The notes: generated by a model not told the origin, from the letters alone. 64,000 nt of DNA from Selaginella moellendorffii (GCF_000143415.4 NW_003314272.1:1831146-1895145), one strand, 5' to 3'; positions 11,799 to 26,100 are shown, counted from the stretch's first letter. A program made the numbers and translations.

Positions 11799-12794
11799 TG
11801 CTTCCTCTCTCCCGGCGGTACGATTCCTTTGTCGGGCTAGACTCGTCGGACCATCGCAGGGAATTCAGCCCGGGAGCTACGAAAGAATTCTTTTTCTCCT
11901 TTTCGCCGCGGCGATCTAGAGCTGCCAGAGAGCTCGGGTCGAGCAGCGCAGCAGCAGTGGTAGTACTACTGCTATGTAGCCCAGCTACGACGATCTCACG
12001 CGGAGAAGTTCACGACCTCCAAGAACAACACTGCAATTCCTATATCGTGGTCCAAGATCAAACGAATTCTCGTCGAGTACCCGGTAGATCATGTAGACTC
12101 CCTAGTCGTCACGGCATCATCAAGCTGAGAAACACCTGGAATCTCCTCGATCTTCCTCGCCTCCTCCTCGATCGATGCTCCTCCTAGCCACCGATCGGTC
12201 GTGCTCGTACTTAGCTCACACAGTCACGGATGACCTCGCTGCGATCGTCATGGAGCAGTGGCAGTAGTGGCATCTACTGTTCCCGGTGGAGCTTTTGCTA
12301 CGACGGACAACCTAAGAGAATGAAGACGAGGAGTAGCCGTCGGGATCCAACACCATCATCATCAGCCAGCTCGAATTTGGAGCAAAACGAGAGAGAGAGA
12401 GAGAGAGAAAGAAGTGTAAGATAAGATGCTTTTGCGTTGCTTTGGAACTCTCTCTTCCTCTCTTTTTCCACAGAACCGGGAAGACGGCGAGATTCCTTCC
12501 TGTTCCTCCTCCTTTCACCTCCCCCTCGATCGATCAAGCTCCCGCTCTAATATATAGAGCTAGGCTCCTACAATGAGTCGCAATGATCCTTCTCCGCGAA
12601 AGCGAGCTAGCTCTCGGAGAAAAGCAAAGCCAGGCTATTGCTATTAATCTAACTACACGGGATCCAAATCCACCAGCATTTGACACGAATTTTGGCTCCT
12701 CCCCGGTGGATCAACTCAACAAGGCCGCGCGAGCGACGAAGCACACACACTATCTCTAGCTCTAGCATCACCTTGTATAAACACTACTACTACA

Positions 12795-12820
<26 letters not shown>
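12795..12820. repeat. (CT)13 microsatellite
   Basis: Perfect CT dinucleotide run, about 1 kb upstream of the SHI/STY start codon. On the SHI/STY strand it reads (GA)n, a common plant core-promoter or 5' UTR element; that role is inference. Confidence 0.85.
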
Positions 12821-12825
<5 letters not shown>

Positions 12826-15333
12826 CTTCTCTCTCCTATCACGGCAATTTGTGGGAGAATATGGGCTTGGCGCCTAGGAGCATGGTCTTCTCCAATCTCC
12901 CGCGACCACGTCCCCCTCCCGCCACGTCATCGCCAGCTCGGCCAGCGAACATTCTTTTTGGTCGGGGTGGAATCCTCGCGATCAAACGGCCTTTCTTCTT
13001 TTTGTACATTTCCACGAAGAGCTCTGACTACGCCTTTGCAACCACAAAGCCAAGCCCCGCAAGGTGGAAGAAGTGGAAGATAAGAAAAGACCATGTCAAA
13101 CAATATATATATGCTAAGTCTCTTTCTCCGCTAGAAGCTTCAAACAATCTCAAAAAAGGTTGGCTGACCTTAAAGAAATCATCTAGAAGATCACGTGAGA
13201 TTTCTCTCTCATTGCCAGGACCATTGTCACACACAGCTCAATGGTTTTTAGGTTCTCATGCATTTGAAGAAGTATGTGCGGAACCCGGGCTGGGATTTCT
13301 TAAATGGAATCCATGTTTGCCTTTTGTCGTTTTGATCGTCGCAAGGAGAAAAAGGTCGATCCAATCTTCCCCTCGTTGTTTAATCCAATTTGGCTGCTTA
13401 CGTTCTAAGTGGAGCTTCGCTTTTTCTCGGGGGGTGGTCTACGTAGGCGCTGGAGGTGGTGGCCAACAAAAACCAACGTAGGCTCCTCTTTTGACTTCTC
13501 GAACTTGCGAGGAACCCTAGACCAAACTCCTTGATCATTCCACAGGACATATATCTATACTAAACATATCTATCGATTGATCTGTGGATTGAGCTTGCCT
13601 CTTTGACCTCATTATGAAATCGAGCACCGAGGTTTTTTATGGAGGAAAAACTCTCTAGAGTGCGTGATTGAAAGCACACAGGCTCCAATGTTGGGAGCAT
13701 CGACCCAGTTCTTCGTGCTGCTGGTAAGGAGGCGGACACTAGAACGAGAAGGTTTGATAGATCTCGTATGTATACACTTCCACTTTGTTTGGGTTCCCCA
13801 ATGCGCTCCACGACCTATAGGCTGGGATCAAAGGGTTTGTCTTACGAAACCGGGAAGTTTGTGAACCAGCGACCAAGAGACAGAGAAGAGCTCTCTATCT
13901 GTGAATCTCGTTTATAGAGTGCTATAGGGTGAAATGATCGGCATCTATAGTATATCTATCTGTCTATGAATCTCACATCACTCACACATATACACACAAC
14001 ACTCGCTCGCGCAGCGCGCACACACACACACACACTCACACATGATGAATGAATGAGAGGTCTCATTTAAAGACAGCAACAGGATTGAGGAATAGTTAAG
14101 TCGAGGTCCTTTCTCTCTTCTGTTGCGTTTTGCTGTTTCCGTCCCATCCATGAATTGGAAAATCGAACAAAGCCACTGCTGCTTGCTCAGAGAGAACCCT
14201 GGCTGGAACTAAGGAATTTGGTGACGGAGAGAGCGAATGTTCTCGGGTAATATTCTCGAGTATACAAATACGTAGGAGAATTGGAGCAACCCATCATGGG
14301 TTTGCAGATTTCTCCTTTCTCGATCGCTTCCCAAAGAGGAGGGAAATTGGGAGCACCGAGGATCTGATTGATATAAATATTTGATTGGAGATATTCATAA
14401 GAGCAGCCAGTCATGCAAACAAGCATGCCTGAGCAGCTAATCATTTGTCTCGTAAGGAACTTAATTGATCCAATCCAACCATATACTTTCCACCCCGCCA
14501 CCTTGTAGTTATTACATCCTCACTGTTGCTATCAAGAACAAATCATCTCTGATGAGCGCTCAGAGCAGCCGAGAGTTTATAGGGTTTCCTTTTGCCAGTG
14601 ATATTTTCCTTACGAGCAACAACCTGGGTGGAGAGGGCGTTTTCTACGTGTGACTCGAGTCCCCTCAATCAATTTGGGCTGTGCCAGCAGCAATCGTCGA
14701 GAACAGCAATCTTGCCGGTGTTTTAAAGGCTCGCTTGACAGCGTACACGAGGACACACAACAAGAACAGCACCAGCAAGATCAAGTTAGCCTATCTTATA
14801 GCTAACAAAACTTGCTGCTCAAACGTTCCTGCATCGACTACAAATTTAGGCCGGCTGATCAAAGAGGCGAAATCATACGAAACGTAGGCGATCGCCATCG
14901 CTTCTATTCAGGCATTCCTCAATCATCATCGCCATGATCTTATCATGCAGCAATAGCCTACTACGTACAACCTGATTTCGATTTCACCACCTTTGCCTTT
15001 GGTTCCTTTCAACACCCGAGTTCATGTACAGACAGAATCTTCTCCATGATAATCACAAGAACTGCAAACCTTGCGAGATTCTGCACGTAGATCCCACCCG
15101 GCCCGGCCCCGAACCGGAACAAAGGTTTCGGGAAACCACGGGCAGATTCTGCTAGATTTGGATGAAGATCATCCGGATGATCCTAGTTTTAAGAGCTCGT
15201 GACAAAAAATCTGGCTCTGTTTGTGGTGTTGTTGGTTGGACATCAAATCATGACATGCGCATTGATGAGCGTAAGGTCACTTAAGTGGGGCGAAAGCTGT
15301 CGCTGGTTTTTTCTCGATGTATGTCAAAAAGAA

Positions 15334-15358
15334 GGTGGTGGTGGTGGTGGTGGTGGTA
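15334..15358. repeat. (GGT)8 microsatellite
   Basis: Perfect trinucleotide run inside the gene-poor interval. Confidence 0.85.
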
Positions 15359-18257
15359 ACCCAAGATTACAAGGGGAAAAAAGGCCTATCACCTAGAAAT
15401 ACCCAAATGGACACGAAGAGCGAGAAAGCGAACTAAAGAGAAAAAAGTCTTCGCCGCCTTTCCCCTGGAACCCAAGACAGAAAACTTTTGGTCGAGCATA
15501 ACTGGGTTTGGATGTGCGACGGATGACCACCCAACTCCGTTTTGGGGCATTTTGATGCGCAGCCTTTAATTGGGCAATTTGGGTATTGACGCCACCAATG
15601 GTGGTGAAGCCTTTGGAGCTTTGTTCTTCGTGAGGGTGGCAGGTATTTTGTTTTCGTTTGGTAGATTTAGCTTACCTTCTCTGTTCTGCCATTCTAGCCC
15701 CCAGAAGGAGCAGCAGTAAATTTTTGCACACCTTTTTGGTTTCTTCTGCCCGATTCAATGCCAAGAAATCTATGAACGCTCCAAAGATGGCCCAGTTGAG
15801 GCATTTGCAGTACAATTCAACATGAAACTCCTGTAAAACTCTGCATTTTCTATCCCTTCAAGCAAATAAAACTACAACAAAAACAACTTTTCCCGAAGCA
15901 GATAAGGAAACGATTCATATGCTTTGTGTCTAGCTGGTCTGAACTGCCCCCACATTTGCCCTACACAGGCAAATACTTTATTACCTTCACAAGCTTCAGT
16001 TTGTCTCCAAACTGTTTGCCTATACATGGATCAACCGGCACCTACACTTAGCCTAAGCTAAACCCGATAAACATCCATGACGATTGGATGTAGTGCTTGT
16101 TAAACTCCAGATTGCTCCTCCTTTTGACTCCTCTCCAAAGAGGAGGTCTAGAAGAGAGAGACAGCAGCAAAGAAACCCCTCATCAATTCCGCGGTGGGCT
16201 TTCTTCTCGCTGGACACTGCACTGCACTGCGCTCGCACTGGGAGCTGCGACAGCCAGAGCTCCTGCAAGACCTCTGCAAAGAAACACCCCAAGAGATCGA
16301 TCATGATGGATCGTCAACATCCTTGGCTCATTGGGTTGTTTTCTCGTATAGCTATATGAAACAGAGAGAAAGAAAAAACTCTGGGCCGGGTCGTCTGTGT
16401 CAGTATATATAAACTTTCCCAGGCCAGCCAGCTTAAAGACAAGCTTGGTGTTTGCATTTCAAATCCAACTGTTGGGCAACAGGGGTCAATGCCACTGGCC
16501 TGTTCACGGACAATGACGGTATGGAGAATAGGTCTATTTTCCACAATGGTGGCTTGCATCATCCAAGAGTGTTTGTGTGTTGGGTGGCGTTTTCAGAAGG
16601 GTTCTTCCTCTTCTTCTTCTTCTTCTTCTTCTTTCCTTTCGTTTTCTTATCAGCTCAAGAGAGCTGTCCTGTGCACGGCATCGCGATGCCTGATGTTGAA
16701 TATAATCCCAACCAATGTTTAAGTCGGGCTTCTCAAACGTGACGATCCAAAAGGTCCCTGCAACTTGAGCGCTGTGCCAGACGACGTTGCCCAGTTTCTC
16801 TTTTCTCTATTGCTTTTGTGTAATGCTTTTGATTCCACCACCACCATCCTGTTCCAGAAGCTCTGTCTCTTTGTCTCCTTCTGTTCTAGCTGTTTCCTCG
16901 ATAAACATATGTTCTTCTATAAACACTACTATACTCTTGAGCGTTTACAAACTAAATCCACACTTAGCACCGTAAGCAAATCTCTGGAAGTCAAAAACGG
17001 TCAAGCGGCCGTCAAATACGTCACCCTTTGTTGACAATCCACTCTCTCTGCGCGAGTTTTAAAGAAGGGCGGGGGTGTCTCAATCATCCACAAAGGCCCA
17101 GAAGAACAAAAGTTTCGGGCATATTTGTCACTACACACAAGTACAGCTCGTCACCGCAGCGAGACCGAGCCGTCGGCAGCTCTAAATGCCCATCCCTGGC
17201 ATCTGCTGCTGCTTCCTGATCTCTCTCTCCTCTCCACCTCTGCCACATTTCTTCGTAGACTCTTCCACAGTCAAGCTGCAAGCTTCTGCCCAAGGAAGGG
17301 GATAGAACCATACAAAACTACAATGCCGAATAAGAAAAACCACTTACAAGGCCAGCGATCTATCTCAATCCGGCAAAACTTAAGTTATGTTTGTAGCTCT
17401 TATCGTCTCTAGCTAATGCCCGTATCGTCCGTATGGGGAATCTCACGAATCTCACGAGGTTTTTTTAAACTACGTACGATTTGGGACTGGTTTCCGTGGA
17501 TTATTCTCTCTATAACTCCACCGCACTTTGCTGGTTGCTTTGTAAACTCTACGTGGCTAGCTACCCTAAACAAACGAACTGGAATGGAACAAGGTCGCCA
17601 TATCTTTCCAGCTAAAGTCATAACATCGAAAGAACATCCTTGTTTTGGTCAAGATACTGTCCGGAAAAACAAAGCCCAAGTGTAAAGAGGGTGGAGAATA
17701 TTCCATCCCCCACCTAACTTTTTAACTTCATTTAAGTTAAAGGGACACGCGTCATCATCACCATACATCCCATCCATGCGTGCGCCATATGGTCATACCC
17801 ATCATGCATGGGGAGCGTACGTACGGACGGGATCCGTAGGAATCTTGGCCGCATTGACAGTGCCTGTGGAAGAAAAGCTGCTGAGCCCTCTACGAACAAA
17901 ACAAAGCCTTGTTTTCCGAGCGTTTGGAGTCAACTTAGCGCGAGATCGACGTACCGTACTGCCTTTTCTAGCGGGAGATTCTTCGTAATCTTCCCTGCGC
18001 GAGAGAGCGACAGTAAGAGAGCGTTGGAAAAACGCTAAAAGCTTAACCTTTGTGAATTATGGGGGGAGATCGGCTCTCTAGGATCGAGGCGGCCGGAGGG
18101 TTGTAGCTTGTAAGGAGTGAGAAGACAAACAGCCTGCAAGAGAACCGGAAGTTAGCCCAAAGCCTTTGTACTTACAGCAACTTACCTGATGAAACTGGGA
18201 AGGAGAGAAAGTAGGAATAAAAGGACCAACTTGGCAAGCATTTCTCCTTCCCTTGCT

Positions 18258-21200
18258 CTAAAGCGTTGGGAACTTTGCGTCGAGAAAATCCCGGAGCATA
18301 CGAGCAGGCCTTTGGCCACCCATCAGCTCAGCCAGCTGCTCAAAAGGCATAATGCTGAGCTCCGCCAGGCTCTTACAGCCGTCCATGATTGTTCTGTAAT
18401 TGGCATCTGTGACTCCAGGCAGACGACGTAGCATCTCCACTGCGGTCGTGTTGTAATTCTCGGCTCTAAGACGACATGCACATGAGCCAGAGATTTAGAT
18501 AACGAGAATATAAGTTCTTACCGGACATCGCCTTCGATGAGCCCATCTTCCGTTGGAACGCCAACACGCATAGCCCGTTCAGCGTCGGGTTCATCTTGGT
18601 TTGCTTTCAAGGTCGCAAACAGCTCCGCCGTCGCATGTAAACTGCGGGACCATACTATCCGAAGACGAGGAAAGTGCAAAACCAGCAAAGACATCTTGGA
18701 CACGATATTTGCAGGCACAATATCATCTCCAACTTCGTTTGCAGACTGGAAACGAAAAAAAATACCGGTAAAATTTTTCAGAAACAATCAAGGGAGTTTG
18801 TCACCTGTAAGGAGAAGCTTTTGTCTTGTGAGAACTCTATGAGAAGGACGGGGAGTCTGTAATAACGTGTCATCGTCTCGGCTTGATGATACAGTCTGCC
18901 AGAGGAAAAGCTCGCGTACAAGTCCGCAATGCTTTTGCGTTCTACGCAAATTTCTGGCGACAGAACGTAGTCCCCAACTTCTAGTGTCACTGGCAAAATC
19001 CGCATGCCTTGTTGATGCAGCACACAAGGAAGACTGCTAGAAAATTCACGCATGTCGACCACAATCTGATGTAACAGCTTTTATGAGATAAGTGGTAAAA
19101 ATTAAAAATATAAGGGACCTGCATATGCTTTTCCATATTTTTCCTTCCTCCGGCTTTCCTGGAAGAGACTGAACTAGGTGCTTGAGGACTTGGCACATCC
19201 AATGTCTGAAGAACACCCACCCATGAGTAAACGAAGGCATAGCCAATAATCTGAATACTCACCTGATCAACAGGAATGATCATCGATGCCTTTTGCCTGA
19301 TTAACGTTTCAAAGGCCGTTGTTTCACGTTGGATGCTTGCCTCAAACTTCTTTCCTTCAGTGGACTCCTCGTAGAACAGAAAATATACTTTCAGACGTCT
19401 CTGTGGATGTTTGGCCTTGAAAACCTCCATTTCCCTGACAAACTTCATGTCTGGATCGTAGACAATCACGTAAGAAGGCCCTGTAGTGTCCAGTATCCGG
19501 TACTGGTCACTTTCCAAAGCATAATACTGAACTGGAGGAACAAGCGATGATGCACCGACGTTTTCCAAAGACATGTCTGTTGCTCCAGTGTTTTGCAAAG
19601 GAATCACAGGCTCTTCCGAAACTTGCTGCTCTGTGTTGTCGGGCCTTTTCTTTCTTTTCCCCTTTCCTTTGCAACGTTTGCCCGAAGTACCGGCCTCGCT
19701 GGACTCCTCCATTTTATTCAGTGCTACGACTTCAGCGCATGCAGCAAGAAGAGCAGTCTGCTCGACGAGGCCATGAGCACTCTGAGGTTGAGCTTGAGGT
19801 TTTGAGCGGCTTTTCTTTTTGTCTCGCAGGGTCATACCGTGAAGTTCCGCCTTAGCCAGTAAATAATTATTCCACTCCTCTCGCATAAGCTGCAAGCGAG
19901 CTAAAAGTCAGTGGCTTTAAAGCGCTGCTGGCTCTATACCTCTTCCGGTCCTTTCAAAATAAAACGTTGAAGCTGCCAGGCAGTGCGCTCATCCTTGCAA
20001 GCCACCAGAACACGAGCTTCACTTTTCCAGGAATCTTCTGGCAAGTCTGCAGGGCGGCTCTGTATCTCTTGCTGTATTTCCTCTAAAATTTCCTGCATGC
20101 AAGCGAGGTGTTACGAGACATTACCCGGAAAATGTAAAAACTGACCTTATAGACTTTCCACTTGGGCATTTCTTCTGCAACAACTTCCAATTCCACTCCC
20201 TTTCCAGAAACTTTGGCGTCTGCCTCCTCTTCCTCTTGTTCTCTTCTCCTCTTGTTCTTGCTCTGAGCTTTTCCTTTGCTCACAGCTGGGCTTGCTTGCT
20301 TGACTAAAGATTCCACCTGTTCTCCATCCGTCCTCACAATCTGATAAACTCTCCGTTTCGCCAGCTCAAAGATCCGGTGAGCAGGCCCCGCAAAAACCCA
20401 GACCGACTTGACACCCTCCGAGGCTCGCACCGTGTCCAAGTACTTGAGAAAGGTGACCGCATCGTAGCGTATGAGATACTCCGCAAGCTTCCTCAGCGTC
20501 TTCAGGTCGGCAACGAGCCGCTTCGTCTTTCTTCCAATGGTATGCCAAATGGGATCCAGCTGCATGCGAACGATCTCGTCGAACGACTTGAAGAGGCCAT
20601 TCTCCACGGTGAGATCCTCCACGTCCACCTTGTTGGTCTTCCTCAGCTCCTTCAAGCAAGCGTCCATCACTTCGAGGATGGCGTTTTGTATAGCGAGCAT
20701 GCTGGGGGTGAGAGGAACTCGAATGTCCACCACGTCGGGAGGGCTCTCCTCCAGCGCGGTGGCGATGGAGAGGTGGAATCGAGGCCAGAGATTGAGCTTC
20801 TTAACCAGCAAACTCTTCATCACCCTCTCCATCTTCATGAATCCGGAAGTGAGGCCTCGAGCTTGGTCCGAGATGCCTCTCACGTAGCCTGCCTTGTTCT
20901 TGGATCGGTAGAGCCTGACGATGAAAGCCTCTGCACACGTCTCGGTCATTCTGTGCGAATTATTCACAATAATCCCCGCTACCTTGTGGAAGGGGACTCT
21001 CTCGTTGAGCATGTCCACCACAAGGATCCTAGACGTGACAAGGAAGGCGCCGCCCTTGGAATACATCTCCGCCCTCTCCGCCGCCGTGAACTGCGTGTTG
21101 ATCTCCACAGGCTGCTCCGCTCCAATGTCTTGCGCCTGCGGCGAGATTATTGCCGGGGCTCGAGAAGAGCAAGGGAGGATTTTCTCACCTGGAGCTCGTC

Positions 21201-21377
21201 GCGCAGACCTCTGCGTAGGTCATCCGGCACCGACAGGAGGAAGAGGACGCCACTGGAGGAGGAATGCAAGCGAACGAGAGCGGCGAGGATGGATGGGAGA
21301 CCGAGGCCCGCGGCGACGACAGCCAGGGCGTTCTCCTGGACCAGCTCGCTCACAATTTCTTCTTGGAAATTCAGCAT
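18258..21377 (-). CDS. UVH1: DNA repair endonuclease XPF/RAD1 (plant UVH1)
   Basis: This is the catalytic subunit of the XPF-ERCC1 structure-specific endonuclease (nucleotide excision and recombination repair). Minus exons 21377-21189, 21135-20146, 20092-19940, 19889-19263, 19205-19119, 19065-18805, 18745-18522 and 18465-18258 give 912 aa, near the Arabidopsis length. The N-terminal inactive helicase-like region is present ([38 protein letters not shown]). The ERCC4 nuclease around residues 685-770 keeps VDMREF and the signature GD-Xn-ERK-X3-D ([11 protein letters not shown]), followed by [20 protein letters not shown]. The C-terminal double helix-hairpin-helix ([34 protein letters not shown]) mediates ERCC1 binding. 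A basic Lys-rich linker lies in exons 2 and 4. Every phase closes and no catalytic residue is missing. Confidence 0.96.
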
Positions 21378-22984
21378 TGCAAACTCTTTCCTAAATATTT
21401 TAGGGTAACATGTAATTCAATAGAAATAATGTTAGAGATGGTCATCATCTTCAGGTCACTTTTCATCTAAGCTCCGTGCTCTACACTCCACGCCTCCATC
21501 CATGTTCCAAGCTTTCATGATCCTAGCTCCATTCAAGCTCCGAGCTCCAAGCTCCAGGCCTTGCTCCTTGCTCCAACTTGTTCCGGGTGTTTGATAAAAT
21601 TCAACCTTGAGATATGAACCCACTTCGGTGTTTGCAAGCTTCGTTTGCCTTCCCCAAAACCCTTGGATTCTATGCTTCACTGGCAGAAGGGAAAAATGCC
21701 ATGATTTAGCTTGGTGCTCCATGAACTGCCCATTTGCCATAGGGGCTTCGTGTTTGGCATTGGTTTTGGGCGTATCACACTCCTAACTTGATCCTTTCCC
21801 TCTGGGCATTGTTGTCCATTAATCTGCTCTTCATTTTTTTAATAAGAAGTTGATGACTGCTCCACCTCTCCCAGCTCCCTAAGCTCTTTTGTGTCATCTC
21901 AATCATCAACTGGGACATAGCTCTACTTTTTTCTCATCTTCCCTATGCTTGGCCATGTTCTATGCCCCACACTCTATCAATGCTGCTCCATCTAAGTTTG
22001 GAGCTCTAGGCATTGCCTTTTGCACCAAATGGTACTTTGATGTTTTTGTTTGAAATTTCTTAAAATTCAATTATAATTAGAACATCAAATTTTAAACTAT
22101 AAATAATTTAGTTCCAGTTAAAAAAACTGGAAATAATAATTATTTCCATCATATACATGGAAATTCTTTATTGTTGATGGTGTGATAATAATGCAAATCT
22201 AACATCATTATATTGTTATAATCTTTTTACAAATTAGCACTTCCAAAATTGAGTAATATCGAAACAATTAAATATTTAAATATTTAATTTTAAAAATAAG
22301 AAGGTAATGTGCTGAATAATAAACATAATATTTTTTTAAAATAAAAATAAAAAAAAGGTTGTCAAATTGAAAACTAACTAAATTATTATTGTAATAAATT
22401 ACAAATTACTTTCATTAATTATCATGTTCACAGTACAATCATTATTTTTAAAAACATTACTTATGAGTTATTAAAATGAGTTTATAGAAATAGAAAATAT
22501 GTAAATTTTTATCATCTATATTAAAAATTAAAGCATTCATCCTCTGTTGGGTGAACTTAAGAAAAATGACGTTAGCTAGAGGGCAATAATTTTTCCTATA
22601 TAAAAATAATAGTAATAATATTATCATTAGTTAGACTTGTATATAGATATAAGTAAAATGTCACATTAGTTTATATTTGTTTTAAAAACTTTCAATCATA
22701 TAAATATTAATCAATAAAAATACTCAAAGACAAAATATATATTATTTAAAAGGCTTTTACACAAAAGTTTATTTATCATTTATTTAGGGTTATTAGAAAT
22801 AAATGGGAAAGAAATTTCATTGAAATTATTTAAAATAAATCAAAGTATAACATTCAAAAATTGTATAAGTTTTAAATTTTGTAATTTTAAGTTTAGTTTA
22901 TTACATGGTACATGTCACTAATCAATCTTCAACTCCTTTATTAACTAATTTCCAAAAGATCAAAATATAAATTCTAATAGCAGG
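21378..22984. other. Intergenic, turning into an AT-rich block
   Basis: After about 650 bases of ordinary composition (with repeated GCTCC-type words near 21470-21560), the sequence from about 22030 becomes extremely A/T-rich up to the left LTR. No gene is seen. It resumes on the other side of the retroelement (27995-29150), so the element was inserted into this block. Confidence 0.7.
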
Positions 22985-23158
22985 TGTGAGTGCATGGAAT
23001 ATGGAAAGGGAATACAGAAATGTGCATATCAATTAACCCAAAAACCCTAGCTTATATACAGGAGCGAGTGGTCCGGATTGAAACCAATCCGACGGCTACC
23101 AAAATCCACTACGCTAATATTAGTATACGGCATCGTAGCCGTACACTTGGCCCTCACA
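22985..23158 (-). repeat. 3' LTR of the Gypsy element
   Basis: 174-bp terminal repeat, TGTGAGTG ... CCCTCACA as read on the plus strand. It differs from its partner near 23129-23135 (CGGCATCG versus CGACATTG). Confidence 0.95.
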
Positions 23159-23173
23159 TCATCCCCTCCTCTC
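23159..23173 (-). other. Polypurine tract of the Gypsy element
   Basis: On the minus strand this reads GAGAGGAGGGGATGA, an all-purine run (one T) directly next to the 3' LTR, the expected plus-strand priming site. Confidence 0.8.
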
Positions 23174-23190
23174 AGAATAATGGAAGGCCG

Positions 23191-26100
23191 TTAGGGTTCT
23201 CTTGTAGATGGGCCGGGATCTGGAGGAACGTCAGGAGGAGGCATCGGTGGATCTGTAGACGGTATTAACTGCTCCTGATCCCTCTGTATGAAGCGTTTTA
23301 ACCGCTGCACATGCACAATCTCCGGAGGATCAGCCTGTTGAACGTCATGCCGAACCTCATAAACTTGTGGTCCAACTTGCCGCAACACCCGATACGGTCC
23401 TTTCCACTGCGCAAGGAGCCCCTTAGATAAACCACGTACCGTAAGATGGGGAAAACGGACTAACACCAAATCATCCACTTTGTACTCCGCTGGTGGACGA
23501 TGATGGGAATTGTAGCGCCGTTGTTGTCCCACTTGTACGCGGCCTAAGTGTTCAGCAGACTCTGCTCGAACAAGTGGAAGAATGCTTGTCAAATATTGAT
23601 CCCATGACCTAGCATCAGGAGCTCGTGGCAATCGCGAAGGTAAACCTAGCTCTGTTGGTAATATTGGATCATGACCATATAGAAGTTTATATGGTGAAGC
23701 ACCAACAGAACTCTGCACCCCTGTGACATAAGCATACCGAAGAGACGGCAAATAACCATCCCAATCCGAATGTTGAAAGTTCACATACTTCGCAATCATC
23801 CCTTTGAATGTCCGAACGAGCCGTTCCACCAGACCGTCTGATTGTGGATGATAAGCACTCGTAAAAGTGTGGCGTATCCCCAACCGAGATGTCAAAACAT
23901 GAAATACCTCAGCCATAAATGCAGGACCATTATCCGAAAGAATCCGTTCTGGACAAGAATGCTGGAACACCACTCGATTGAGGAGGAAGTATCTAACAGC
24001 AGTTGCAAAGGCACTAGCAAGAGCACCAACTTCCACCTAACGAGTCAAGTAGTCAGAAGCAATAATAACATACTCATTGCCAGCAGTCGATCGCGGAAAA
24101 GGTCCCATAAGATCAAACGCCACCAACTCAAACGGACGAGAAACTGCAATTGACTCCAACCGTCCTTCCGCAGCACAAGGGGGAGTATTACGAGCTTGGC
24201 ACCAAATGCAGCTACGCACATACCGGATAATATCACGTCGCATCTCTGGCCAATATAAAGATCTGCGCAACTTCTCGGTGACACGACGGTGTCCCATATG
24301 CCCACCTAGAATAGGAGAATCATGGTAGGCATGGAGAAACCGCGGAATAAACACCGAAGGCACCACCAGCCGTAAATGAGCATCAGGATCCGTCCCCACA
24401 AAATAAAGAAGGCCATCTTCAAGGCGATATTGAGAATGTAAATGCCGAAAAGGCAAGTCATCAGCAAGTGATGCAGGATTCTCAAACCCATCTCGAAGCC
24501 TTCGAATCCACGGCTCAATCTTTTGAGCCTCGCGAACCTCATCCAGAGAAGGTAGATCTTGCTCTACGCCCTGTGGACACTGGACGTCAAGGACAGCAAC
24601 CGCCGACGGCACAGAATCCTCATCTAGAAAATCCACAGATGCTGGAACAACAGGTTCATCAGAAACATGAGAAGTGAGTGGAGAAGGAAGAGGAGCTCGA
24701 GAAAGGGCATCAGCATCAGCCATAGAACTCCCTGGGCGATGAACAACATCGAAATCATATATCTGAAGCTTCAAAGCCCATCGAGCCGTACGACCAACCA
24801 GGTTCTTCCGCTTCAATAATGAAGTAACAGCAGCATGGTCACCTTCAAGTAACGTCCGAGAACCATGTAGATAGGCATGAAGTTTCTCGAAACCCCAGAC
24901 TGCTGCTAAACACTCCTTCTCCGTCGTGGAGTAGTTCATCTCCGCTGGTTGTAATGTACGGCTTATGTATGCAATGGGATGGCGCTGACCAGGCACACTC
25001 GAGCTCTCTTGCATCAACACACCTCCAAGACCAATGTCAGAAGCATCCACGCGCAAAATAAAAGGTCGAGTGTAGTCAGGATATGCCAAAACCGGAGGAG
25101 TCGTCAATAGCTCTTTGAGATTCACGAACGCCCGCTCACAATCGGGAGACCAGATGAAAGATGATGTTGATGACTTCAGCAACGCTCGCAATGGTAAAGT
25201 GCGATCGGAAAGATGATCCACAAAACGACCGAGATACTGCACCTTACCCAAAAAGCGCTGCACATCATTCACACACTTCGGAGTAGGGAACTTTAGAACA
25301 GCCACAAGTTTGTCAGGATCAACTTGCAAACCCTCATGAGAAATACGGTACCCAAGATAAGTTGTGTCCTTGGACCCAAACACGCACTTCGACCGCTTCA
25401 GCTTTAAACCAACGTCGCGTAGCCGATCCAACACTTTACAAACATCACGAACATGCTCCTCCCACGTCCCCTCCGAGTGGATCAAGACATCATCAATGAA
25501 GTCAGTCGTCACCTCTGGCATATCGCAAAGAACCTCGTCCATCATTCGCTGAAAAGTTGCTGGAGCATTGTTCAAACCAAACGGCATCACCAAAAACTCG
25601 TAAAAACCAAATGGTGTACGAAAAGCAGTCTTAGGAATATCGTCTTCAGCCATCGGTACTTGCCAATACCCAGAAGCAAGATCTAGCTTGGTGAACCAAC
25701 GACTTCGCCCCAGACGATCCAAGAGATCAGCAGTGTGAGGAAGAGGGTACACGTCCAGGATCGTCACTTCATTTAACGGACGATAGTCGATGCAGAAACA
25801 AATACTCCCATCAGGCTTCGTCACAAGATGAGGTTCACATGCCCAAGGACTCCGCGACTTCCGAATAACACCCTTCTCCAACATCTCCTTGACGTTTGCA
25901 CGTAAAATCTTGATCTCCTTGGGTGACCGACGACGAACAGGAACCTTGATTGGACGAGCATCCCCGGTTGGAATGGGATGACGTGTGGCAATCTTGGCCC
26001 CAGACGATAGGTCAAATTCAAAGAGATCAGAATACTCCTTCATGAGCTGATCAACAACTGCAACACAAAGATCATCGGAGGGATCGGAAAAGGGAAGAGC

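Larger units (their letters stand above)
11799..18257. other. Long gene-poor interval between SHI/STY and XPF
   Basis: About 6.4 kb with no gene model I can support on either strand. It holds microsatellites: (GA)n 12389-12408, (CT)n 12795-12820, (CA)n 14019-14034, (GGT)8 15334-15358 and (TTC)n about 16608-16633. The open frame at 12849-13481 lacks any domain or codon signature and I treat it as chance. The part next to 11799 is presumably the SHI/STY promoter and 5' UTR. Confidence 0.6.

Noticed and set aside
12849-13481. 210-aa open frame on plus
   Set aside because: No domain, mixed low-complexity composition and rare-looking residue usage. It lies in a microsatellite-rich promoter-like region.
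20377-21408. 343-aa plus-strand open frame opposite XPF exon 2
   Set aside because: Shadow of the minus-strand exon, no protein-family features.
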